A stretch of DNA of 20,471 nucleotides from Candidatus Omnitrophota bacterium (GTDB lineage: Bacteria > Omnitrophota > Gorgyraeia > Velamenicoccales > Velamenicoccaceae), in the NCBI GenBank assembly GCA_028717105.1, contig JAQUOM010000019.1:1-20471 (forward strand), read 5' to 3'. Positions 13,252-19,519 of the stretch are shown piece after piece. Below the pieces are notes generated by a model. That model worked only from the letters and a program-made list of their open reading frames with translations, ran no database searches and was not told the DNA's origin. The number at the start of each line of letters is the position of its first letter. Position 1 is the first letter of the stretch. Made by a program: the position numbers and the translations under genes.

Positions 13252-14826
13252 ATGTCAACAGGAAATAACATTGTATTCATGGGTGTTGTTTTTCTCCTCG
13301 CCGGGGGAATTTTGATTTTTCTCTTTTTTCTCCTGCGTCGGGCGATGGGGGAACAAAAAATAAAAAACGCCCACCTCGAGGCGAAGGCGATCATCGAAAG
13401 CGCCAAGAAAGAGGTGGAGACGATCCGCAAAGAGGCTGACCTTAACGCCAAAGACCAGCTGTTGCGGATGCGTCAGGATTTTGAAAAAGAAACCAAGGAG
13501 CGCCGCGACGAGATCTCGACTTTGGAGAAACGCATGGCGGTCAGGGAGGCAAACCTGGAGCGCCGGGTCGATCTTTTAGAGAAGAAAGAGCATGAGCTGG
13601 AAGAGAAGACGCGTCAGATCAGGAGCCTTGAAGACGCCGTCAAGGCCAAGGGAGAAGAACTCAATAAACTCTTAAACGAAGAAAAGGAAAGATTGCACAA
13701 GATCTCCAACATGTCTCCGGAAGAAGCCAAAGTGCTTTTGCTCTCCCGGTTGGACGGCGAACTCAACAGGGAAAAATCCATCCTGATCAAGAAGGCCGAA
13801 GACGAGATCAAGGAGACGGCGGATAAGAAGGCCGCAGAGGTCGTTGCGCACGCGATCCAGCGCTGCGCCGTGGAACACGCGGTGGAGTCCACCGTGAGCC
13901 TTGTGTCTTTGCCTTCCGATGAAATGAAGGGCCGGATCATCGGCCGGGAAGGCCGCAATATCCGTGCTTTCGAAATGGCGACCGGCATCGATGTGATCAT
14001 CGATGATACGCCGGAAGCGGTGATGCTTTCGGGTTTCGATCCCGTGCGCCGCGAGATTGCCAGGGTTTCCCTGGAACGCCTGATCTCCGACGGGCGTATT
14101 CACCCCGGACGCATTGAAGAGGTCGTTGAGAAGGTCAAGAAAGAGATGGAAGTCAAGATCAAGGAGGAGGGCGAGAAGGTCCTCTTTGACATCGGCGTCC
14201 ACGCCATCCACCCGGAATTGGTCAAGATGATCGGCCGTCTGAAATACAGGACGAGTTTCGGCCAGAATGCGCTGCAGCATTCCAAGGAAGTGGCGCTTCT
14301 GATGGGTGTCATGGCCGATGAGCTGGATCTCGACTCCAAGATCGCCCGACGCATCGGCATCCTGCATGATATCGGTAAGGCCTTGGACCAGCAGATCGAG
14401 GGGACGCACGCCAAACTCGGCGCCGAGATGGCGCGCAAGTTCAGCGAGACGGACGTCGTCGTCCAGGGGATCGAAGCGCATCACGAGGAAGTTGAAAAGA
14501 CCAGTCTTTACGGGGTCCTGGCGGCGGCGGCCGATGCCATCAGCGCGGCGCGGCCGGGCGCCCGGCGTGAGACGCTGGAAACGTATGTCAAGCGGCTCGA
14601 AAAACTCGAATCCATCGCCAATGTCTTTAAAGGCGTAGAAAAGTCTTTCGCGATCCAGGCCGGACGCGAGATCCGCGTCATCGTGCAGCCCGACAAGATC
14701 AACGATACGGACGCCACCGTTCTGGCGCGCGATATCCGCAAGAAGATTGAAGAAGGCATGGAGTACCCTGGACAGATCAAGGTCACGGTGATCCGCGAAA
14801 CACGGGCGATTGAATACGCAAAATAA
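13252..14826 (+). CDS. rny: Ribonuclease Y
   Basis: Membrane-anchored endoribonuclease that starts mRNA decay in bacteria that rely on RNase Y. It is 524 aa, the usual size. Residues 8-29 are the N-terminal transmembrane helix. About 35-200 is a long charged coiled coil. The KH domain has the GRIIGREG loop at 227-234. The HD domain carries metal-binding HD in LHDIGKALDQ (His372, Asp373) with QHSKEV (342-347) before it and GIEAHHEEVE (406-415) after it. The family signature SAARPGARRETLETYVKRLE is present. The start ATG 13252 has a strong GGAGGGGG upstream. ymdB follows, the same pair (ymdA-ymdB) as in Bacillus subtilis, where YmdB is a phosphodiesterase that affects RNA and biofilm control. 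Confidence 0.98.
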   Translation: MSTGNNIVFMGVVFLLAGGILIFLFFLLRRAMGEQKIKNAHLEAKAIIESAKKEVETIRKEADLNAKDQLLRMRQDFEKETKERRDEISTLEKRMAVREANLERRVDLLEKKEHELEEKTRQIRSLEDAVKAKGEELNKLLNEEKERLHKISNMSPEEAKVLLLSRLDGELNREKSILIKKAEDEIKETADKKAAEVVAHAIQRCAVEHAVESTVSLVSLPSDEMKGRIIGREGRNIRAFEMATGIDVIIDDTPEAVMLSGFDPVRREIARVSLERLISDGRIHPGRIEEVVEKVKKEMEVKIKEEGEKVLFDIGVHAIHPELVKMIGRLKYRTSFGQNALQHSKEVALLMGVMADELDLDSKIARRIGILHDIGKALDQQIEGTHAKLGAEMARKFSETDVVVQGIEAHHEEVEKTSLYGVLAAAADAISAARPGARRETLETYVKRLEKLESIANVFKGVEKSFAIQAGREIRVIVQPDKINDTDATVLARDIRKKIEEGMEYPGQIKVTVIRETRAIEYAK

Positions 14827-14827
14827 G

Positions 14828-14928
14828 GAAAGACAGTATCAGAGAGTCATCGTGTCACAGTGCCGGAGAAAAATGGCAATTGAAAAGTTTTAACTCCGAT
14901 ACTCTGACTCTTTGATGCTTTGACGCAC
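14828..14928 (+). repeat. Imperfect palindrome in the rny-ymdB gap (family B)
   Basis: GTATCAGAGAGTCA (14836-14849) pairs with TGACTCTTTGATGC (14905-14918) at 12 of 14 positions by my alignment. An inner CGGAG (14864-14868) pairs with CTCCG (14894-14898). The words differ from family A, so this is a second type of intergenic palindrome. It reaches almost to the ymdB start, where I see no good Shine-Dalgarno. There is no T-run, and no promoter I can trust. Confidence 0.6.
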
Positions 14929-14943
14929 CATTAATAGTTGTTT

Positions 14944-15765
14944 ATGAAAATCCTGTTTATCGGTGACATTGTCGGTTCACCCGGCCGCGCGGCGGTCAAA
15001 GGGCTTCTGCCGGGATTGCGCAAGCGGCGAGAGATTGACTTCGTCGTCGCCAACGCCGAGAACGCCGCCGGCGGTTCAGGGATCACGCCGCGCGTGGCGC
15101 GCGACCTTTTTCAGTCCGGTTGCGACGTCCTGACGTCCGGAGACCACGTTTGGCGCAGGCCCGAGGTGGTAGAACTTCTCCACGCCCAGGCCAATATCTT
15201 GAGGCCGGCGAATTTTCCGAAGATGACGCCGGGGCACGGCAGCGCCGTTATCAAATCGGAAAACGGAGCGAAGGTCGGCGTGGTCTGTCTTTTGGGCCGC
15301 GTTTTCATCGATGCGATGGTTGAGTCTCCTTTCCGTGTCGTCCAGGACGAGATCAAGGTCCTGCGCCAGGAGACAGCCGTGATCATCGTCGATGTCCATG
15401 CCGAAGCCACTTCGGAAAAGGTGGCCATGGGTTGGTTTTTGGACGGCGAAGTGTCGGCGGTCCTCGGGACGCACACGCATATCCAGACGGCGGACGAAAC
15501 GATCCTTCCCAAGGGCACCGCATATATCACGGATGTCGGCATGACCGGGCCCTATGATTCGGTGATCGGTCGCAATAAAGACAAGATTATTGAGCGTTTT
15601 CTGACCGGAATGCCGACGAGGTTTGAACTCGGTACGGGCGATGTCCGGTTGTGCGGCGCGCTGGTTGAGGTGGACGCAGAGACGGGAAAGGCCGCGCGGA
15701 TCGAAAGGATCAGGGAGCCTTTTCAAGCAAGGAACAACGATGCCCAAGATCCTGACGATCAGTGA
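14944..15765 (+). CDS. ymdB: YmdB family metallophosphoesterase (TIGR00282-type)
   Basis: Calcineurin-like enzyme; the B. subtilis homologue hydrolyses 2',3'- and 3',5'-cyclic nucleotides. It is 273 aa from ATG 14944, giving MKILFIGDIVGSPGR at the very N terminus as the family requires. The in-frame TTG at 14938 is rejected. Metal-site residues in sequence: Asp8, Glu39 (ANAENAAGGSG), His68, His152 (DVHAEATSEK), His177 and His179 (GTHTHIQTADE). The family's GNH motif reads GDH here: residue 67, Asn in B. subtilis YmdB as I recall it, is Asp. The ending DVGMTGPYDSVIG is conserved. The gene follows rny, and its last 26 nt overlap xseA. No clear ribosome binding site precedes it. Confidence 0.95.
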   Translation: MKILFIGDIVGSPGRAAVKGLLPGLRKRREIDFVVANAENAAGGSGITPRVARDLFQSGCDVLTSGDHVWRRPEVVELLHAQANILRPANFPKMTPGHGSAVIKSENGAKVGVVCLLGRVFIDAMVESPFRVVQDEIKVLRQETAVIIVDVHAEATSEKVAMGWFLDGEVSAVLGTHTHIQTADETILPKGTAYITDVGMTGPYDSVIGRNKDKIIERFLTGMPTRFELGTGDVRLCGALVEVDAETGKAARIERIREPFQARNNDAQDPDDQ

Positions 15766-16891
15766 GTTGACCCGTGATTTGAAGGAGGTCCTGGAGAATA
15801 TTTTCCAGGAGGTTTGTGTCGAAGGAGAAATATCGAACCTGCGCCTGCCCGGTTCGGGCCACATGTATTTCAGCCTGAAGGACACCCAATGCGCCCTGCG
15901 CTGTGTCCTGTTTAAGAACGCGGGCGTGCGGCTGAAGTTTGCCCCTGCCGACGGCTTGAGTGTCGTGGCCAGCGGCCGCATCGGGGTTTACGGCCGTGAC
16001 GGCACCTACCAACTCTATGTCAACGCGCTGGAGCCGAAAGGGACCGGCGCCCTGCAGCTGGCATTTGAACAGCTCAAGAACAGGCTTGCGCAGGAAGGGT
16101 TGTTCGACGAGGGGCGCAAGAAGGCCCTGCCGTTTCTGCCGGAGGCCATCGGCGTCGTCACATCGCCGACGGGAGCGGTCATCCGTGATATCCTTCAGAT
16201 TTTAGAGAGGCGCTTTCCGCAGGCTCACGTCGTCATCAATCCCGTGCGTGTGCAGGGAGAGGGGGCGGCGGTAGAGATCGCCCGGGCCGTCGGGGAATTC
16301 AACGCGTGGGGAGGGGTGGATGTGATCATCCTGGCGCGCGGAGGCGGCAGTTTGGAAGACCTCTGGAGTTTTAACGAGGAGGTGGTGGCGCGCGCCATTT
16401 ACGCGTCGCATATCCCCGTGGTTTCGGCCGTCGGTCACGAAACGGATTATACGATTGCGGATTTTGTGGCCGATAAGAGGGCGCCGACACCTTCGGCGGC
16501 CGCCGAGATGGTCATGCCGTCAAGGGCGGAGCTTGATGAACGCATCGGCCACCTGGTCAGGCACCTCTGGCGGAGCCTCGCCGATGTTGTGCCGCAGCAC
16601 AGCCAGCACATCGACGATCTCAGCGACCGGATGCGCCGCGCGCTGGTGAATATATTTGAGGAGAAAAGGATCCAGCTCGACGGGTTCTGCCGTGAGCTGG
16701 AGGCGTTGAATCCCCTGGCGATCCTGAGGCGGGGATATAGTGTGACCATGAGGCAAGATGGTGCAAAGGCGCTGCGTTCGGTTCGCGGCATGAGCGCCGG
16801 AGAACGCATCAGGACGAGATTTGCCGACGGCTCATGTGTCAGCCGTGTCGAAGAGATTGTGGACGAGCCGGCCGGCCGGCGTAAGCGGTGA
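15740..16891 (+). CDS. xseA: Exodeoxyribonuclease VII large subunit
   Basis: Catalytic subunit of the ssDNA-specific exonuclease VII. It is 383 aa from ATG 15740, overlapping ymdB by 26 nt, with AAGGAA (15729-15734) upstream. Earlier in-frame starts would add an unrelated leader and are rejected. An N-terminal OB-fold covers about 1-100 (VEGEISNLRLPGSGHMYFSL, then YGRDGTYQLYVNALEPKG). The catalytic region (about 135-260) has IGVVTSPTGAVIRDILQILE, ILARGGGSLEDLWSFNEE and SAVGHETDYTIADFVADKRA. The C-terminal LNPLAILRRGYSV is typical. E. coli XseA is 456 aa. The difference falls mainly in the coiled-coil segment (about 262-325), which binds XseB. xseB follows. Confidence 0.97.
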   Translation: MPKILTISELTRDLKEVLENIFQEVCVEGEISNLRLPGSGHMYFSLKDTQCALRCVLFKNAGVRLKFAPADGLSVVASGRIGVYGRDGTYQLYVNALEPKGTGALQLAFEQLKNRLAQEGLFDEGRKKALPFLPEAIGVVTSPTGAVIRDILQILERRFPQAHVVINPVRVQGEGAAVEIARAVGEFNAWGGVDVIILARGGGSLEDLWSFNEEVVARAIYASHIPVVSAVGHETDYTIADFVADKRAPTPSAAAEMVMPSRAELDERIGHLVRHLWRSLADVVPQHSQHIDDLSDRMRRALVNIFEEKRIQLDGFCRELEALNPLAILRRGYSVTMRQDGAKALRSVRGMSAGERIRTRFADGSCVSRVEEIVDEPAGRRKR

Positions 16892-16910
16892 GAGCGCAGG
16901 AGGAGGGGCC

Positions 16911-17132
16911 ATGGGTTTTGAAGAGGATCTCAAAAAACTTGAAAAGATCATCGACGATCTTCATTCCGAAAAAATTTCGCTCGAGAAATCCATTGAAAAA
17001 TTTGAAGACGGCGTCAAGCTCGCCGATCATTGTTTGAAAACGCTGGACGGCATGAAAAAAAAGATCGAGGTCATCGCCAAGGCAAAAGACGGCAAGCTGA
17101 AGATCAAGCCGTTTATGGAAGAAGCTGATTGA
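16911..17132 (+). CDS. xseB: Exodeoxyribonuclease VII small subunit
   Basis: Small helical subunit that coats the coiled coil of XseA. It is 73 aa, normal. FEEDLKKLEKIIDDL is the N-terminal helix, and the second helix begins SLEKSIEKFEDGVKLADHC. The C-terminal KDGKLKIKPF is family-like. Start ATG 16911 has an unusually strong ribosome binding site, GGAGGAGGGG (16899-16908). xseB needs several copies per XseA, which agrees with a strong start; that link is inference. It lies 19 nt after xseA, so the two are co-transcribed. In E. coli and B. subtilis ispA follows xseB and precedes dxs; here ispA is absent and a 149-nt palindromic spacer lies between xseB and dxs. Confidence 0.96.
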   Translation: MGFEEDLKKLEKIIDDLHSEKISLEKSIEKFEDGVKLADHCLKTLDGMKKKIEVIAKAKDGKLKIKPFMEEAD

Positions 17133-17270
17133 TATTTTTGGAGTTCAATGTTGAATTCCTAATATCTAATGCCGGATGAATTCCGAATTATTCAGTGTCG
17201 AAGGCTGCCTTCGTGTTTAGATATTGGTTATTGGGATTTCATTCGTCATTTTGGCTTCGGAATTAGGATT
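17133..17270 (+). repeat. AT-rich imperfect palindrome, family A, copy 4
   Basis: The gap between xseB and dxs. A central perfect hairpin CGAAGG-CTG-CCTTCG lies at 17199-17213. Outer arms AATATCTAA (17161-17169) and TTAGATATT (17217-17225) pair perfectly, and TTCCGAA (17181-17187) matches TTCGGAA (17256-17262). CATTCGTCATT (17240-17250) and CCTAATATCTAAT (17158-17170) are family A words. It is AT-rich and non-coding. The right end reaches the weak AGGA (17265-17268) before dxs. Confidence 0.72.
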
Positions 17271-17281
17271 TGATTCAAAAC

Positions 17282-19171
17282 ATGTATCTTGAAAACATCC
17301 AATCCCCCGATGATTTGAAGAAGGTCCCCCAGGAGAAGCTCGCGGAGCTGGCTGCGGAGGTCCGCAGCCGCATCGTCAGCGTCGTCTCCAAGACCGGGGG
17401 CCACCTGGCGTCCAGCCTGGGAGCGGTGGAGCTGGCTATTGCGGTGCATTATTGTTTTTCCGCGCCTGATGATGTCGTGATCTGGGACGTCGGTCACCAG
17501 GCCTATGCGCACAAGATATTGACCGGACGCAACAGCCGTTTTGAGACTTTGCGTCAAAAAGACGGCCTGAGCGGTTTTCCTTGCAGGACAGAATCCGTCT
17601 ACGATCCTTTTACGACGGGGCACAGTTCGACGGCGGTTTCGCTGGCGGCCGGCAAAGCGGCGGCGCGGGACCTGAAGGGCACGCGCGAGAAGGTCGTCGC
17701 GATCGTCGGGGACGGGGCCCTGACCGGCGGGATGTGCTTCGAGGCCCTCAACCACGTCGGCCACCTGGGCAAAGACATGACCGTCATTTTGAATTCCAAC
17801 GACATGGCCATTGCACCGAGCGTGGGCGCCTTAAGCACGTATCTCAACAAGATCCTTTCCAAGCCCATCTACAACAGATTCAGGGACGCGCGAGATGCTT
17901 TTTTGAAACAGCGTCTTGGCCGGATCGGTCCGAGGCTCCAGAAGCTCGTCGATAAATTTGAAGAATTGCTGAAAGGACTGATCGTCCCCGGCATCTTCTT
18001 TGAAGAGATGGGATTTAAATATTTCGGCCCTCTGGATGGGCACAATACGGCCCTCTTGATCACGACCCTCCAGAATATTTCCCGTCTTAAAGGGCCGGTT
18101 TTGCTGCATGTCGTCACCAAAAAAGGGAAAGGATTTACTCCGGCTGAAGACCAGCCCGTGAGGTTCCACGGCACGAGCTGTTTTGATATGGTCTCCGGCG
18201 AGGTCGTCGCCGCGCCGGAGAAGCCCCGCGCGTCGTTTACCGATATCTTCGGCGGCGCCCTTTTGAGTTTGGCGCAACATAACAAGGCTATCGCAGGGAT
18301 CACGGCGGCCATGCCCGAAGGGACGGGGCTGGCTCCTTTTGCCAAAGCGTACCCCGAGCGTTTTTTCGACGTGGGGATCGCCGAGCAGCATGCCGTAGGG
18401 TTTGCCGCGGGCCTGTGCCATGCGGGGCTCAAGCCTTACGTCGCCGTGTATTCAACGTTCCTGCAGCGGGCCTACGACCAGATTTGTGAAGAGGTTTGCT
18501 TGCAGAATCTCGGCGTCGTCCTGTGCCTTGACAGGGCCGGCCTCGTCGGCGAAGACGGACCGACCCATCACGGCGTCTTCGATATCGCTTATCTGCGCAG
18601 CCTTCCCAATATGTCCATGATGGCGCCGGCCGACAAGGACGACCTGGAAGCGATGCTGGCGTTCGCGCAGGAGTTCCCGACGCCGCTGGCGATCCGTTAC
18701 CCCAAAGATACGGCGCCGGAACTGCGCAGGGACGCGCCTTTTTCGCCCATCCGCCACGGCCGCGCCGAAGTCCTCTTGGGCGGCGCCGACGTGACGATCC
18801 TGGCTTTGGGCAGCATGGTGGCGGCGTCCCTGGACGCTGCAGGCATCTTGTTGCGCGAAGGCATCCGGGCAACGGTCGTCAATATGCGTTTTGCCAAGCC
18901 GCTGGACGAAAACATCATATTCAAATGTTATGACGGGACGCGGGCCCTTGTTACCGTCGAAGAAGGGGTCCTGGCGGGCGGTTTTGGTTCAGGGGTCCTC
19001 GAGGCCCTGGACGCCGACGGGAGGCTGTTCGCATCGCCCAAAAAAGTGAAGCGCCTGGGGCTGCCGTCGAGTTTTGTCACGTTCGATAAACGAAAAGAAT
19101 TATTGAGACAATACGGGCTCGACCGGGAAGGAATTGCTGCGGCTGCCCGGGAAGTCCTGGGGGTATCCTAA
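17282..19171 (+). CDS. dxs: 1-Deoxy-D-xylulose-5-phosphate synthase
   Basis: Thiamine-diphosphate enzyme that joins pyruvate and glyceraldehyde-3-phosphate, the first and flux-controlling step of the MEP isoprenoid pathway. It is 629 aa from ATG 17282, normal length; the in-frame TTG at 17270 is only 1 nt after the AGGA and is rejected. Conserved blocks: HLASSLGAVELAIAVHY (41-57), DVGHQAYAHKILTGR with His72, GDGALTGG (143-150, ThDP-Mg site), NSNDMAIAPSVG (171-182), YFGPLDGHN, and AEQHAVGFAAG with Glu in the second domain. The C-terminal transketolase-like domain begins near LGGADVTILALGSM. The stop TAA overlaps the ferredoxin start by one base (TAATG). The expected ispA neighbour is missing here. 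Confidence 0.98.
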   Translation: MYLENIQSPDDLKKVPQEKLAELAAEVRSRIVSVVSKTGGHLASSLGAVELAIAVHYCFSAPDDVVIWDVGHQAYAHKILTGRNSRFETLRQKDGLSGFPCRTESVYDPFTTGHSSTAVSLAAGKAAARDLKGTREKVVAIVGDGALTGGMCFEALNHVGHLGKDMTVILNSNDMAIAPSVGALSTYLNKILSKPIYNRFRDARDAFLKQRLGRIGPRLQKLVDKFEELLKGLIVPGIFFEEMGFKYFGPLDGHNTALLITTLQNISRLKGPVLLHVVTKKGKGFTPAEDQPVRFHGTSCFDMVSGEVVAAPEKPRASFTDIFGGALLSLAQHNKAIAGITAAMPEGTGLAPFAKAYPERFFDVGIAEQHAVGFAAGLCHAGLKPYVAVYSTFLQRAYDQICEEVCLQNLGVVLCLDRAGLVGEDGPTHHGVFDIAYLRSLPNMSMMAPADKDDLEAMLAFAQEFPTPLAIRYPKDTAPELRRDAPFSPIRHGRAEVLLGGADVTILALGSMVAASLDAAGILLREGIRATVVNMRFAKPLDENIIFKCYDGTRALVTVEEGVLAGGFGSGVLEALDADGRLFASPKKVKRLGLPSSFVTFDKRKELLRQYGLDREGIAAAAREVLGVS

Positions 19172-19377
19172 TGGCTGAAGTCAGGATCAACAGGCAACGA
19201 TGCAAGAGCTGCCGGCTTTGCATCGTCTGGTGCCCCAAAAAGAATTTAAAAATCGACGAGACCTTAAACGATGCCGGCGTGTTTCCGGCCGTCGTCATCG
19301 ATGCCGCGAGTTGCACAGGCTGCGGCATGTGTTTTGCCATGTGCCCCGATAGCTGTATTGAGATAAAAATTGATTAG
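19171..19377 (+). CDS. 2[4Fe-4S] ferredoxin-type subunit (KorD-like)
   Basis: 68-aa electron carrier with two four-cysteine cluster motifs, each CxxCxxCxxxCP: Cys11, 14, 17 and 21 (CKSCRLCIVWCP), and Cys48, 51, 54 and 58 (CTGCGMCFAMCP). It probably serves as the delta/ferredoxin subunit of the 2-oxoacid oxidoreductase whose alpha subunit starts 142 nt downstream, as in KorD-KorA or VorC-VorB clusters. Its start codon ATG 19171 overlaps the dxs stop, so it is translationally coupled to dxs. An alternative is a free ferredoxin that reduces Fe-S enzymes of the isoprenoid pathway. Confidence in the fold is high; the partner is inferred. Confidence 0.93.
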   Translation: MAEVRINRQRCKSCRLCIVWCPKKNLKIDETLNDAGVFPAVVIDAASCTGCGMCFAMCPDSCIEIKID

Positions 19378-19510
19378 TTTCCGTCGGGACGTCAGGACGT
19401 TCATCCGCCGTCGCTGCTTCGGCGGCCGCCCGCCGACGCTTTAGTGGTGGGCGCCCGTCCTTCGGACCCGAGAGGACGATAAGAGAAGAAGGCAAAGGGG
19501 ACGGTTTAAC
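19378..19510 (+). other. GC-rich hairpin spacer before the oxidoreductase alpha gene
   Basis: The 142-nt ferredoxin-korA gap is GC-rich, unlike the AT-rich family A spacers. CCGCCG (19405-19410) pairs with CGGCGG (19420-19425). CGTCCT (19456-19461) pairs with AGGACG (19473-19478). No T-run follows either stem, and no ORF is supported. It may be a degenerate repeat or a leader that tunes the following gene. I cannot assign a function. Confidence 0.4.
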
Positions 19511-19519
19511 GGAGCTGTT

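Noticed and set aside
14880..14903. TTGAAA/GATACT pair upstream of ymdB as a promoter
   Set aside because: The spacer is only 12 nt and both elements lie within the palindrome arms.
15076..15981. Long minus-strand ORF (301 codons) opposite ymdB and xseA
   Set aside because: Same reason: it mirrors two confidently identified genes and has no family features of its own. The antisense ORFs at 427-1182 and 13672-14484 were rejected likewise.
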